A stretch of DNA of 64,000 nucleotides from Deltaproteobacteria bacterium UBA5205 (GCA_002412715.1 DHVP01000025.1:106613-170612), one strand, 5' to 3'. Positions 1 to 10,160 are shown, counted from the stretch's first letter. Program-made: numbers and translations. The notes: generated by a model from the letters alone, not told the origin.

Positions 1-1892
1 TCAACATAGGAAGCGGTGGTCTTCCGGGCATCCTGCTGGTTCTTGATGACCCGCGGAGTCAGGAGTATGATCAGTTCCTTGCGGTGGTTCTCGTCCGTGG
101 TGCTGCCAAAGAGGTAGCCCAGGAGCGGTATCTTGCTCAGGTAGGGGATGCCCGATCGTGCCGCAGATATGTCCTCCCTGATGAGCCCTCCGATGAGGAT
201 CGTCTGGCCGTCCTGTACGACAAGGTTCGTCGTCGCCTCCGTCTTCTTAACAATGATGTTGGTCTCGCCGTCGAAAAGGGTGATCGTGTCGTAGGAAGAG
301 ACTTCCTGGGCGAGGTCGAGGGTAACGAGTCCGCCTTCGTTGATACGGGGCTTTACCTTGAGGATGATACCGATATCCTTGTACTGGATGGTCCGCTGAG
401 CGGCGGTGGTGGTGGACGCTATCGTTTCCGTTGTCACGATGGGGACCTGCTCTCCCACCTGGATCCGCGCCTCCTTGTTATCCGTTACGAGTATGCGCGG
501 CACGGCAAGGAGCTTTGCCTTTGATTGCGTCGCAAGCGTGTCTATGACCGCCTTGAAATCTCCCCCCACCGTCCCCGCAAAGCTGAATGTCCCGCTGCCT
601 GTGGTGCTCGTCGCTGTCGCGCCGGGTACGTCGAATCCGACGGTGCCGTTAACTGACCCCAGAACACCGTTCATGCCGTCGGGCGAGAACTGAAGGGCCC
701 AGGAGACACCAAGCTTCAGGTCGTCCTTCAGGGTTATCTCCGCAATCACCCCTTCGATAATCACCTGTCTCGGGATGATATCGACACGCCGGATGGCCTC
801 CTTGATGACCTCATAGTCCTCGGGCAAACTGAGGATAATAAGGGAGTTCAGGTTCTCCTCGGCAATGATCTTCGTTATGGGAGATACCAGGCCGTCTCCC
901 AACTGGGAACCCGAAGCGGACAAACCCTCCGGGGCGCTGCGCGCCGCCGCGCCCGGAGGCTGTTTCGAGGCGGGCGTTGCCGCGCCGGCAGAAGGCGACG
1001 CAGCAAGGGGTGGGTTTGCCGCGCCGCCACGTCCGGAGGAAAGAAAGACCTGCTGCAGAATGTTCGCTATATCCTTTGCCTTGCTGTTCTGGACATGGTA
1101 GACGAACACCTGGGGCTTCTTCTGTTTTGTCTGTTCGCTGTCAAAAAGGTTGATGAGCTTAAGTAGTCTTTTAACATTGGAATCCGTGTCGACGAGCATG
1201 ATGTGATTGATGTTGGACACATCGATGGCCACGGCGGTTGTCGTAAGGAAGGGCGTGATAAGTTTGATGATCTCCGCCGATTGACTGTACATGACCGGCA
1301 CAACATGTATGATAGATTTGCCCTGGATCTCGATGGAATCGGGGTCTCTGCCGACGGTCACCTCCGCGGGTTCCCTGGCGACGTCGCCGATCGGAACAAT
1401 CCTGTAGAGGTCGTCTTCTTCTACAACACCCACTCCGTTAAGCCTCAGGATGTCCTCCATGACGGAAAGCACCCGGTCGCCCTCAACAGGAGTCACGGAA
1501 CGGAACGTGACCCGTCCCTTCACTCTCTGGTCTACGATATAATTGACCCTCAGGATCTCACCGAAAACGGTCTGGATGACCTGGTACATATCGGCATCAT
1601 CAAAGGAAAGGCTGACGGGGCTGGACGCCCTTGCCGTCAGTTTCCTTGCTTTCCGGGGCATTCCTGGCGCGGGTCGCGCCGCCTCATCCGCCGTTGCCTG
1701 AGCCAGGTTTGCCTTTTCAGACGGCTGCGTCGCGAGCGGGTCCGTTGATGATGGACCCTCTGCTGTCCCATTGCGCTGCGATACCTGCCGGGGGACTGCC
1801 GTTCGCGGATTGTTGTCGCCATACGAAGGCGTCACCATCAGCGTGAAAAAGAGGCACCCGAAGAATACGAGCTTTCTGCAATTTGTCATCAT
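1..1892 (-). CDS. gspD: Type II secretion secretin GspD, 3' end outside window
   Basis: Outer-membrane secretin that forms the type II secretion exit pore. I read this frame from the sequence: it opens with ATG ATG at 1892 and stays open to the window edge (about 630 codons), so the C-terminus is missing. The N-terminus has a hydrophobic signal (around LVFFGCLFFTLMV), then a region resembling the secretin N-domains (SLSFDDADMYQVIQ, VTFRSVTPVEG, QVFVYHVQNSKAKDIANIL). An Ala/Gly/Pro-rich linker follows. The conserved secretin core shows PRQVIIEGVIAEI-like, AVPRILVTDNKEA, VGEQVPIVT and IQYKDIGIIL-like stretches, and ends near RKELIILLTPRVIK. It is divergent from gspG at 2164, so the two probably belong to one dispersed type II secretion locus. 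Family assignment is firm; the exact start (1892 or 1889) is not. Confidence 0.92.
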   Translation of the reverse strand, partial: MMTNCRKLVFFGCLFFTLMVTPSYGDNNPRTAVPRQVSQRNGTAEGPSSTDPLATQPSEKANLAQATADEAARPAPGMPRKARKLTARASSPVSLSFDDADMYQVIQTVFGEILRVNYIVDQRVKGRVTFRSVTPVEGDRVLSVMEDILRLNGVGVVEEDDLYRIVPIGDVAREPAEVTVGRDPDSIEIQGKSIIHVVPVMYSQSAEIIKLITPFLTTTAVAIDVSNINHIMLVDTDSNVKRLLKLINLFDSEQTKQKKPQVFVYHVQNSKAKDIANILQQVFLSSGRGGAANPPLAASPSAGAATPASKQPPGAAARSAPEGLSASGSQLGDGLVSPITKIIAEENLNSLIILSLPEDYEVIKEAIRRVDIIPRQVIIEGVIAEITLKDDLKLGVSWALQFSPDGMNGVLGSVNGTVGFDVPGATATSTTGSGTFSFAGTVGGDFKAVIDTLATQSKAKLLAVPRILVTDNKEARIQVGEQVPIVTTETIASTTTAAQRTIQYKDIGIILKVKPRINEGGLVTLDLAQEVSSYDTITLFDGETNIIVKKTEATTNLVVQDGQTILIGGLIREDISAARSGIPYLSKIPLLGYLFGSTTDENHRKELIILLTPRVIKNQQDARKTTASYV

Positions 1893-2163
1893 CGATTCAT
1901 CACCCACCGGAGTTTTTGCGAGACCAACAGGATTCTAGAGTTATGCGACGTCAGTTTGCATCCTAATGGGATAAACCGGACCGATTATGGTTCTAAGAAG
2001 GCCGGTACCGCTGCAAGGCAAGGCCTACGGCGCCCGTGCGGAAGGCAAATCCCGGAATAGTACCATCATGCCCCACAATGTGATGAACAAACCAGTCGGG
2101 GTAGTGACAAAATAATCGTATCGGATTAGTCTCTTTCCAAAAAACGGCAGACAGGGAGGATGG

Positions 2164-2592
2164 ATGAAGATTCAATACAGATATTGCAATGACAGGCGCG
2201 GTTTCACACTCGTGGAGCTCCTCGTGGTCATGGTCATCGTGGGGCTCCTCGTTGCCCTCGTGGGTCCCAAGGTCTTTCCAAAGCTGGGCAAGGGCAAACA
2301 GGCCGCGGCCAAAGCCCAGGTCGAGCTTCTCGGCCAGACCCTCGACCATTTCCGCCTCGACGTGGGTCACTACCCCACAACACAGGAAGGTCTCGGCGCC
2401 CTCGTCACAAACCCCGGGGTACAGAACTGGGAAGGCCCCTACCTCAAGAAAGCGCTCCCCAACGACCCCTGGGGCAAACCATATCATTACCTGTCGCCCG
2501 GCTCCCACGGAGAGTTCGACATTTACTCCTACGGAAGGGACGGCACGCCCGGAGGGGAAGGCGAAGACAAGGACGTGGTCAATTGGGAATAA
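2164..2592 (+). CDS. gspG: Type II secretion major pseudopilin GspG
   Basis: Major subunit of the periplasmic pseudopilus that pushes substrates through the GspD pore. The 142-residue protein has the prepilin peptidase site after a short basic leader (RRG|FTLVELL, cleavage after about residue 13). The hydrophobic N-terminal helix follows, then the GspG-specific C-terminal region: HYPTTQEGLGAL, NDPWGKPYHY, and DIYSYGRDGTPGGEGEDKD, the acidic calcium-binding loop. The length matches GspG (about 140 residues). An AGGGAGGA-type ribosome site lies just before ATG 2164. The gene is divergent from gspD, which is unusual because gspD and gspG normally share one operon direction. Confidence 0.95.
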   Translation: MKIQYRYCNDRRGFTLVELLVVMVIVGLLVALVGPKVFPKLGKGKQAAAKAQVELLGQTLDHFRLDVGHYPTTQEGLGALVTNPGVQNWEGPYLKKALPNDPWGKPYHYLSPGSHGEFDIYSYGRDGTPGGEGEDKDVVNWE

Positions 2593-2600
2593 ACAATTTA

Positions 2601-2618
2601 TTCCGGCCTGCACCGGAA
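2601..2618. repeat. Short inverted repeat after gspG
   Basis: TTCCGG-6 nt-CCGGAA directly downstream of the gspG stop, within ATTCCGGCCTGCACCGGAAT. It resembles the small dispersed hairpins common between proteobacterial genes and may help end gspG transcripts. No strong U-tract follows. Confidence 0.4.
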
Positions 2619-2740
2619 TGACGGAAAAGAAATGCCAAGGGGCGGCTCTCAGGCCACCCCTTGGCTGCACTATTATCCGGTCATCGGCTAAGCTTGACAG
2701 GCTTTCCTATTACCCATCGCTATGACCTGGCACCCTTCTT

Positions 2741-5263
2741 TTACCAAAAAAACTTCAGTCCTCCCGTGAAGCCGTGGCTCGTCTGGTCGTCTGTGAAGCC
2801 CAGATCGTAGCCTACGAAGAAGTTGAGCATGTCGCCCTTTTTTGCGGTGAGATTCAGGGAGACAACACCTGCTTCTCTTTTTGACGTGCTGGAGGTAATG
2901 ACGAAGGAGCCTGCCGTTTCTCCTGCGAACCGTGCGTTGATGTTCGCTTCCGTGTCGCCGAACTCATGGAGCCATTTGGCGCCGAATTCGGGGATAAGGG
3001 TGAAGTCCTTTGCCGCCTTGAACTCCCGGGAGAGCTTCACACCCAGGCCGCTCTGGTAGGAATCGGTATTGTGGCTGTCGCTCTGGAGATTTAATGCGCC
3101 GGCGCCTGTTTCCGTAAAACTGTCCGTATGGTTCCTCATAGCGAGGAAAGAAACAAGGGGCGTTGCGGTGATGCCGCCGAAGATGGGCACCTTGTAGCCG
3201 CCCTCGAGGTAGCCTGATATGTCGCTGCCGTCATAGGAGCCCCGGGCCACCCGGTAGATGTTGCCGAAGCTGAGATAGCGCTTCGTCTCGTAGCTGTTCC
3301 TGCTGTAGGCGAACGCCGCGTCCACATACCACAGCTTGCTCTTAGGGACGTAGGAGCCGTACAGTGCTCCCTGGAAGCTTTCGGCATCGGAGTTGTCCCG
3401 AAGCTGTTTCATATCGACGTCCGTCTTTGAATACCCGATTGCCACGCCGGCCCGGATATTGGGGTTGATGAGGTAGTCGAAGCCTGCGATGGCCCCGCCT
3501 ATCGTGTAGTCATAGCGGGAACCGGTATCGTCGCCGTGGCGGTTGCCCGTCACGCTGTATCCTTTGATCCACATTCCGTAGGGCAGCTTCTGCCCGTCCC
3601 TTGGAAGGGAGAACCCCGCGTCGGAGGCCACCGGGCCGCCCGAGGCAAGCATCGTCAGAGGATCGGACTGGCGGTCGTTGAGCCCGAGGAAGCCAGTGCC
3701 CGTCGCGGCACCGCCGGTACGGCCGAAGAGGTTCTGATAGAAGCTCCCCTGCTTTACAGGAGCGACCGTTGCCGATACGCTGTGTGTCGTTCCCGATATT
3801 TGATCGAGGGCGGAGTTGAGAGCGCCGTCGTCGAGGGAGAACAACTCATCGACAACGGTGACCATGTCGTCGGAGGAAGAATTGCTATAGGCATCGTCGA
3901 TTGCCGACGCCACATTGCCCCCCGCTCCCCTGGCCCCCGCCTTCTTGAAATTGGAGCTCACATCGAGGTAGCTGTTCTTTGCGTCATAGGAAAGAGCCAC
4001 CTTCTTGTACTTCTGCTGGAAGTCTGACGTCACCGAGTCGAAGGTGCCGGTAAGACCGTTTGCCGTCTCGATTATCGTGTGCGTGCCCCCTTTCAGACCC
4101 TTGCTCACAACGGATACAGCGCCGCCGTTCAGTGCCGCCGTGTCGGCCGTTATCTTCCCGGCCTTGCCGTCCGAGCCCGCTCCCACCGTGTGGGTTGCGC
4201 CCGCCTCGTGGGTGTAGACACCGCTTACCTTGAGGGCGCCGCCGAGGACCGACATGCTCCTGCCGCTCGAAAGGTTGCCGCCCAGGCTCCAGGTGCCGTC
4301 CCCGGATTTCTCTATGGTCTCGAAGTTGAGGAGGGTGCCTTTCTTTATCTCGCCCGAGCCGGTGAGGTAGACCTTATCGTCGGTGCCGGGGACAATGGTG
4401 GAAACAGTCGAACGGTCAGCGTCAACGTTGCCCGTTATGTCAGAGCCTTCACGGAGATAGGCGGTGTCATTTCCGGCGCCCATGAGTACGGCATTGCCGG
4501 CGGTGCCGATAATAGTGCCGATGTTGTCGAGAATGTTATTACTATCGCTGTAAAATATAATTCCCGTGGCGCCCTCTATCGTACCGGCGTTGCTGACACT
4601 GGTATCGTCGCGACCGTAGATTCCCGCCGTGGATCCCTTTATCGTCGCACCCTCTTCGTTGACAACAGAGGCTATTCCACGGAAACCGTATATTCCACCG
4701 GTGATGGTGCCGCCCTTCTTATTGGTCAGCCTGTTATCCGCACCGGACATGTATACGCCTTCAGCTGTCGCGGTAATAAGACCTTCATTCTCTAGGGTAT
4801 TGCTGCCAGCCCGAAGATTAATACCGCCATCTGAGCCGCCACTAATTGTCGCGCCTTTATTATTGATAACGGTGGCGGAGTTCACATAGACGGCACTATA
4901 ACCAGAGCCGCTTTCAATCGTTCCTGAGTTGATGAGAGTTCCACCCCCTCCTCCTGACGTCAGGTCTACTCCGCGCGTAGCGCCCGTTACCGTCGCCCCT
5001 TCCTCTATGGTCAAATTCCAGCCGGCGCCTGTCGAGGACACGGCACCACCACCACTCGACGTTGTCACCTTGACTCCCTGTGTTATGGTGGCGTTCTTCG
5101 GGTTGTCCCCGGCATTAGGTTCGTTCTCCAGAACAATCGCTTCCGTTCGGTCGTCGCTGATCACCACCTCCGCAAGGGATGGTTTTACAATGCATGGTGC
5201 CGCAAGCATAAGGAGCGATACGCCGCAGACCATGCCTTTCTTAAACGATATTCTCATCTTCAT
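2741..5263 (-). CDS. Autotransporter, passenger plus outer-membrane beta-barrel
   Basis: An 840-residue type V secreted protein. The N-terminus is a Sec signal (MRISFKKGMVCGVSLLMLAAP, ending before LAEVV). Residues about 40-290 are short Gly/Thr/Asn-rich repeats (NTIENSGTI-like units such as LINSGTIESGSG and NKGATISGG), expected to form a right-handed beta-helix. A linker follows, and residues about 560-840 are the autotransporter barrel (GMWIKGYSVTGNRHGDDTG, ISGYLEGGYKVP, terminal GGLKFFW with an aromatic last residue as required for Bam-dependent insertion). The barrel resembles that of the autotransporter at 60711. The passenger gives no enzymatic clue, so adhesion is only a guess. Confidence 0.9.
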   Translation of the reverse strand: MKMRISFKKGMVCGVSLLMLAAPCIVKPSLAEVVISDDRTEAIVLENEPNAGDNPKNATITQGVKVTTSSGGGAVSSTGAGWNLTIEEGATVTGATRGVDLTSGGGGGTLINSGTIESGSGYSAVYVNSATVINNKGATISGGSDGGINLRAGSNTLENEGLITATAEGVYMSGADNRLTNKKGGTITGGIYGFRGIASVVNEEGATIKGSTAGIYGRDDTSVSNAGTIEGATGIIFYSDSNNILDNIGTIIGTAGNAVLMGAGNDTAYLREGSDITGNVDADRSTVSTIVPGTDDKVYLTGSGEIKKGTLLNFETIEKSGDGTWSLGGNLSSGRSMSVLGGALKVSGVYTHEAGATHTVGAGSDGKAGKITADTAALNGGAVSVVSKGLKGGTHTIIETANGLTGTFDSVTSDFQQKYKKVALSYDAKNSYLDVSSNFKKAGARGAGGNVASAIDDAYSNSSSDDMVTVVDELFSLDDGALNSALDQISGTTHSVSATVAPVKQGSFYQNLFGRTGGAATGTGFLGLNDRQSDPLTMLASGGPVASDAGFSLPRDGQKLPYGMWIKGYSVTGNRHGDDTGSRYDYTIGGAIAGFDYLINPNIRAGVAIGYSKTDVDMKQLRDNSDAESFQGALYGSYVPKSKLWYVDAAFAYSRNSYETKRYLSFGNIYRVARGSYDGSDISGYLEGGYKVPIFGGITATPLVSFLAMRNHTDSFTETGAGALNLQSDSHNTDSYQSGLGVKLSREFKAAKDFTLIPEFGAKWLHEFGDTEANINARFAGETAGSFVITSSTSKREAGVVSLNLTAKKGDMLNFFVGYDLGFTDDQTSHGFTGGLKFFW

Positions 5264-5311
5264 ACATTCACCTTTTCCTTAAATATCCTTCGCTGTAATG
5301 AGATGAAGCGG

Positions 5312-5347
5312 AACGAAAGAGGATGAATCGCTCCATCCTCTTTCGTT
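5312..5347 (-). terminator. Perfect 14-bp hairpin between two secreted-protein genes
   Basis: Arms AACGAAAGAGGATG (5312-5325) and CATCCTCTTTCGTT (5334-5347) pair perfectly around an 8-nt loop. It lies just after the stop of the 1291-residue gene (ends 5363) and before the autotransporter start (5263), both on the minus strand. A terminator or processing signal between the two is the simplest reading; the U-tract is weak. Confidence 0.6.
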
Positions 5348-5362
5348 TTCATCTCTCCATTG

Positions 5363-8300
5363 TCATATGCCCGAACCCTCGGGCCTGCTGAAAGTAGCGC
5401 TAATCGTGTGATCCGCGGTGACGTTGGTGAATAGCTGTGAATATGCTGTCTGCCCCGATGCGGCTTCAACCTTGGCTCCATCAACCAGCAACTCGTCTAT
5501 TAGGTACTCTCCGTCTGTGTCGGCCGCGATGTTAAATGTCTGGTCACTGCCGCCCGTAACCTGTACGCTGCCCGACGGGTCGATGGTGCCGCCTGTGCTG
5601 CCGCTTGCCGTGATGGTATATTTTGTGGCCGGTTTCTGCTTGAAGGTGACAGCGATCGTGTGATTGGCCGTCACGTTCGTGAAGGTGTAGGTCGTTATTG
5701 CGCCCTGGGACACGTTGTCCACGAGGACGTTCTCAACCTCGTAGCCCTCAGAGGCTGATATGTTGAACGTCTGGCTCCCGCCGGATGTGACTGACACGGA
5801 ACCCGCGGGGCTGATGGTGCCGTTTGAGCCCGCGGAGGCCCCGATCGTGTAGGTGGTCGCCGGTTTCTGCTTGAAGGTGACGGCGATCGTGTGATTGGCC
5901 GTCACGTTCGTGAAGGTGTAGGTCGTTATTGCGCCCTGGGACACGCTGTCCACCAGGACGTTCTCAACCTCGTAGCCCCCGGAAGCTGATATGGTGAAGG
6001 TCTGGCTTGCACCGGATGTGACTGACACGGAACCCGAGGGGCTGATGCTGCCGTTTGAGCCCGCGGAGGCTTCGATCGTGTAGGTGGTCGCCGGTTTCTC
6101 AAAGTTGACTTCTATCCGGCCATCTGTCTGCATGTTCGTGAAGGTGTATGTGTACGATGTCTTGCCCACAGCCTCCTCTATGGTCTCGCTTGTCGTGCCT
6201 TTGACCACCTTTACCCTGCCTATCACGTAGCCCGGACTGGCCGTTATGGCATATGATTGGCTTCCGCCTTTAGAGACCGTTGTGTCCTCACGGGGGCTGA
6301 TGGTACCGCCTGTGCCCAGTCCCGTTTTGATGGTGAACTGGGACTGTTGCTTGAAAGTCGCGGTGATCGTGTGATCCTCAGTTACTTTCGAGAAGGTATA
6401 TGTGTATGTGCTCTTTCCCGACGCTCCGACCACAGCGCTTCCGTCCACCGTCAAGGTGTCAATGCCATAACCGTCGGAGGCAGCTATCGTGAAGGTCTTC
6501 GTGGTGCCCCGCTCCATCTGCGACGTCCCGGGGTTTATCGTACCGTTCTGGCCTGCCAAGACCGTGATGGTGTTGTTCTGCGGCTTCCTGAAGGTAACGC
6601 TGATAGCGTGATTCTGCGTCACGTTCGTGAAGGGATAGGAATACTTACTTTGGCCCGATGCCGCAGTCACAATGTTTCCGTCCACGGCCAGTGCGTCAAT
6701 CACATAACCGTTGGTGACATCGGCCGTTATGGTAAACGTGATATTCTTACCGTTCTCCACAATCTGGTCCCCTTCGGGGCTCATGCTACCGCCATTACCC
6801 TCCGTGGCCGTGATGGTGTGGAATTGCTTGAATGCCGCTGTGATCGAGCCGTTCGCCTGCACGTTCTGGAAGGCATAGCCCCACGAAGTCTGCCCTGATG
6901 TCACCGTTATGGTTTCTGTCGTTGTGCCCTTGACCACTGTCAGGGTGTTGATGACATAGCCTTCACTCGCCTTCACGGTGAACTGCCGGCTGGCGCCTCG
7001 GCCTACGGTCTGGCTGCCGGCGGGGTTGATGATGCCGCCCGTGCCCGCGCTGCCTGTGATCGTGTAAGTCTTCGTCTTGAAGGTAGCGGTGATCGAGCCG
7101 TCCACCTGTACGTTCTCGAAGGTGTACGCATATGATGCCTGGTCTGCTGCTGCGGCTATGGTTTCTTTCGTTGTGCCCTTGACCACTGTCAGGGTGTTGA
7201 TGACATAGCCTTCACTCGCCTTCACGGTGAACTGCCGGCTGGCGCCTCGGCCTACGGTCTGGCTGCCGGCGGGGTTGATGGTGCCGCCCGTGCCCACGCT
7301 GCCTGTGATCGTGTAATACGTTTTCTTGAAGGCAACCTTAATGGTATGGTCGCTGGCCACTTTTGAGATAGTGTAGGTGTCTGTTGACCAATCCTGAGCC
7401 TTGTTGTCCAGTATCACCTGGGCAACACCGTAGCCCGAACCGGGCGTAAAGGTGAATTTCTGATCCGCACCGGGCTTCACCAGGGTTTTGCCGGCCGGTG
7501 TGATGGTGCCATTTCCTCCAGAAACCGATGTGTTAATGGCAAACTTGTAATTGCTGAGCTTCAGGACGGAGAAGTTGGGATTGAGAACGTCATCAGCAGT
7601 GCGAGGGAAGGTGTATTTCGGCTCTTCTTTGTTGTCGCCCTTCCACGACGCATCACTGGTGCCCCCGACAACGATATCACCTGTTGTCGGATCTGTCGCC
7701 ACGGAGTAGGCTCTGTCCGCACCCAGACCGCCCCAGAAGGTGTGCCACCTGCTCTTGCCATTGCTCGCGTCAAGGCCGAGGATCGCCATGTCGGTAATGC
7801 CCGCGTTACCGGAGAAACCATGAATGGGATCCCCATCGCCGTATTTCTTCCAGGGACCACGGACCTCTCCCACCACGTACACCGTAGTACCATCGCTGCT
7901 CAGAGACATTGCGTGGGGAACATCTTCAGAACTCTTTCCACCGCGGAAGGTATGCCATTTGTAGCGACCTTCGTTGTCCGTTTTCATGACGACGAAGTCG
8001 TTGTCGGGAACGGGTACAGTATGTTCAGCTACCGGATAGTTATCTTGCACCGGCCAGTTGGATTGGCTGTATCCTGCAAGATAGTATTTATTGTTATCAT
8101 CCACCGCTACCGCCGTGGTCCAGTCGTCCTCTGTCCCGCCGAAGAAGGAATGCCAGTGGTACTCAAGATCATCTCTGGCGAGGCGGGCAACGAACATGTC
8201 GAAACCGCCGGAATGGGAATTGCGGGGAGAAGCGTTGTAGTGAACATGGTTGTCGTAGTTCCACTGCTTACTGCTGGAACCGACAACAACCGGAAAGCCT

Positions 8301-9238
8301 TCCTTGTCAATGGCGATGGCTTCGCCCCAGTCGTCCGAGGCACTGCTGCCGAGAAAGGTGTGTTTGACCCATCCTCCGTCACTTGCCCTGAGCGTCAGGG
8401 CCCATGCATCGTTTCCGCCCTGGTAGGCTCGCGTCGGTTGGCAGAGCCTCTCGACCCTTTTCATGTAGCCGTCTGGAACATACGCGGTTGACTCGCTTCC
8501 TGACAATTTGGGCCAGCATCCGAAGAACTCGGCATCGGCCTTTCCAACCAGGAACACGCGTTCCCTGTCGGCGGCAATGCCGTAGACCTCTTCATCCCAC
8601 TTCGATTCCCCGTGGAATGTGTGCCACAGGTACCCACCGCTATCAGCATTAAGGGCGAGGGCGTAGATGTCGCCAGAATAATACTTATACTTATGACCGT
8701 ATCCACCCCCGACACCATCCTTCACGTAATACTCTATCGCTCTGGAATGCTGATTTACTCCTGTCTCATTATTGGGCCCGAACCAGTTGTCTCTGCTTGT
8801 GCCCGTGATGTAGAGCGTACCGCCGACTATGGCCATGCCCCTGACGGTGTCGCGCTCCAGTCCTCCATAGTACGTGTACCATTTGAATTCGCCGTCGGGA
8901 CCGAACTTGACCACCAGAATGTCCCTGTTCTCTTCAGCGCCGCCGCTATGCCAGCGCAACGGCTTGCCGGCATTACCGTAGGACACTCCAGTCTCCTGGC
9001 CCGTGTACCATTTGAGGCCTTCCGCCGCGATGAAGATGTTCCCATCGTCATCGACCGCAACGGCACTAAGATTCTCCCCTCCCGTCCTGGCCGACCCCGT
9101 AAACAGGTGCCACAGATGATACGGGTCCACGGCCTCTTTGCCGGACGCATTCCTGGAGAGCGCCGGGAATAACAGGAGGAGGAGGAAAAGAGACGTGAAA
9201 AAATAGGTGATGAAGAATCTGCCACTTCGCTGGTTCAT
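5363..9238 (-). CDS. Secreted SBBP-type beta-propeller protein with nine C-terminal repeats
   Basis: A 1291-residue exported protein. It has a signal peptide (hydrophobic FFITYFFTSLFLLLLLFPAL). Residues about 40-580 carry repeated blades of the type YKWHTFRGGKSSED, YHWHSFFGGTEDDW and SRWHTFWGGLGADR with AIDKEGFPVVVGSS-like strands, typical of SBBP/WD-like bacterial propellers. Residues about 590-1290 are nine tandem repeats of about 75-85 residues, each of the form YTITASAGSNGTISP...GY.V..V.VDG....YTFTNVT.NHTI.VTF. These match the bacterial InlB-B/'Flg_new_2' repeat type. The last three repeats are nearly identical, suggesting recent expansion. No surface anchor or sorting domain is recognisable at the C-terminus (ends PEGSGI). 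Confidence 0.85.
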   Translation of the reverse strand: MNQRSGRFFITYFFTSLFLLLLLFPALSRNASGKEAVDPYHLWHLFTGSARTGGENLSAVAVDDDGNIFIAAEGLKWYTGQETGVSYGNAGKPLRWHSGGAEENRDILVVKFGPDGEFKWYTYYGGLERDTVRGMAIVGGTLYITGTSRDNWFGPNNETGVNQHSRAIEYYVKDGVGGGYGHKYKYYSGDIYALALNADSGGYLWHTFHGESKWDEEVYGIAADRERVFLVGKADAEFFGCWPKLSGSESTAYVPDGYMKRVERLCQPTRAYQGGNDAWALTLRASDGGWVKHTFLGSSASDDWGEAIAIDKEGFPVVVGSSSKQWNYDNHVHYNASPRNSHSGGFDMFVARLARDDLEYHWHSFFGGTEDDWTTAVAVDDNNKYYLAGYSQSNWPVQDNYPVAEHTVPVPDNDFVVMKTDNEGRYKWHTFRGGKSSEDVPHAMSLSSDGTTVYVVGEVRGPWKKYGDGDPIHGFSGNAGITDMAILGLDASNGKSRWHTFWGGLGADRAYSVATDPTTGDIVVGGTSDASWKGDNKEEPKYTFPRTADDVLNPNFSVLKLSNYKFAINTSVSGGNGTITPAGKTLVKPGADQKFTFTPGSGYGVAQVILDNKAQDWSTDTYTISKVASDHTIKVAFKKTYYTITGSVGTGGTINPAGSQTVGRGASRQFTVKASEGYVINTLTVVKGTTKETIAAAADQASYAYTFENVQVDGSITATFKTKTYTITGSAGTGGIINPAGSQTVGRGASRQFTVKASEGYVINTLTVVKGTTTETITVTSGQTSWGYAFQNVQANGSITAAFKQFHTITATEGNGGSMSPEGDQIVENGKNITFTITADVTNGYVIDALAVDGNIVTAASGQSKYSYPFTNVTQNHAISVTFRKPQNNTITVLAGQNGTINPGTSQMERGTTKTFTIAASDGYGIDTLTVDGSAVVGASGKSTYTYTFSKVTEDHTITATFKQQSQFTIKTGLGTGGTISPREDTTVSKGGSQSYAITASPGYVIGRVKVVKGTTSETIEEAVGKTSYTYTFTNMQTDGRIEVNFEKPATTYTIEASAGSNGSISPSGSVSVTSGASQTFTISASGGYEVENVLVDSVSQGAITTYTFTNVTANHTIAVTFKQKPATTYTIGASAGSNGTISPAGSVSVTSGGSQTFNISASEGYEVENVLVDNVSQGAITTYTFTNVTANHTIAVTFKQKPATKYTITASGSTGGTIDPSGSVQVTGGSDQTFNIAADTDGEYLIDELLVDGAKVEAASGQTAYSQLFTNVTADHTISATFSRPEGSGI

Positions 9239-9434
9239 TACTACCCCCTTATGGATTTTTCAGAACCCTTATCTGGTCGGACATGGATAACAATCGATAG
9301 CCAAGCCGACACCCCTTCCGATGGAATCCTCTTCTTGATAATGGGGATATTTATCGCGGCAGACATCGCCCTGATAGGGGTTATGTCTCCAGGTTGGCGA
9401 ATTTAGGGACGAACGTGCTGTTTATGGGGGCTTT
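9239..9434. other. Intergenic region, nothing recognised
   Basis: About 200 bp between the propeller gene and the pentapeptide-repeat gene, both on the minus strand. No gene, tRNA or convincing promoter was seen. Confidence 0.5.
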
Positions 9435-10160
9435 CTACTTCTTTGTTCCGTCGATCCAGGTTGCACCGGTGAGGTCGGCTTCGTTGAGGTCGGCCAGAGT
9501 GAGGTCGGCGCGGGTGAGATTGGCGCCTGCAAGATTGGCGTAGGAAAGATTTGCGCGGGAGATGTCCACGCCTGCGAGGTTGACACGGGCAAGGTTCGCG
9601 CGGGTGAGATTGGCGTAAGACAGGTCGGCATAGGAAAGGCTGGCTCCGGTGAGGTCCGCTCCGGTGAGGTCGGCAAGAGCAAGGTCAGCGCGTTCAAGAT
9701 CGGCGCCGGTGAGGTCAGCCTCGTTGAGATCCGTGCCGGTCAGGTTGGCACGGGTGAGATTGGCGCCGCTAAGTTTGGCGCCGGAGAGGTTGGCGCGGGA
9801 AATGTCTACCCCGGAGAGGTTGGCGCGTATCAGCCTGGCGCCGGAGAGGTTGGCATAGGAGAGTGTAGCCCGGTAAAAGTTGGCGCGGGAAAGATCCGCA
9901 TCGGAAAGATCGGCTCCGGAAAGGTCGACCCCTGAGAGGTTGGCCCTCACGAGCGTGGCCCCCGTCAGATCCGACCCGGAGAGAACTGCTTGCGACAGGT
10001 TGGCACCTGCAAGATTGGCATTCGAAAGATCTGCGCCCGAAAGGTTCATGCATACGCCGTCATCCTCGCCATCGAGCCATTTCTTGTGGCGAATCACAAT
10101 ACTTCTGAGTCCTTTGTCCGTGATGTCCAAATAACCCCCACCGTCGCGGCATGCCGACAT
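9435..10160 (-). CDS. Pentapeptide-repeat protein
   Basis: A 241-residue protein. After a 35-residue N-terminal part (MSACRDGGGYLDITDKGLRS...HKKWLDGEDDG), almost everything is A(D/N)LS-type pentapeptides (NLSGADLSNANLAGANLSQA...), roughly forty in a row up to residue 233. This predicts a right-handed quadrilateral beta-helix. No signal peptide is evident, so it is probably cytoplasmic. The start context KGLRSIVIRHKKWL...G is similar to the short leader of other such proteins. The cellular role is unknown; such proteins range from gyrase-protecting DNA mimics to structural scaffolds. Confidence 0.85.
   Translation of the reverse strand: MSACRDGGGYLDITDKGLRSIVIRHKKWLDGEDDGVCMNLSGADLSNANLAGANLSQAVLSGSDLTGATLVRANLSGVDLSGADLSDADLSRANFYRATLSYANLSGARLIRANLSGVDISRANLSGAKLSGANLTRANLTGTDLNEADLTGADLERADLALADLTGADLTGASLSYADLSYANLTRANLARVNLAGVDISRANLSYANLAGANLTRADLTLADLNEADLTGATWIDGTKK

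Noticed and set aside
9435..10160. Plus-strand frames inside the pentapeptide gene as real genes
   Set aside because: They mirror the regular repeat codons of the minus-strand gene.
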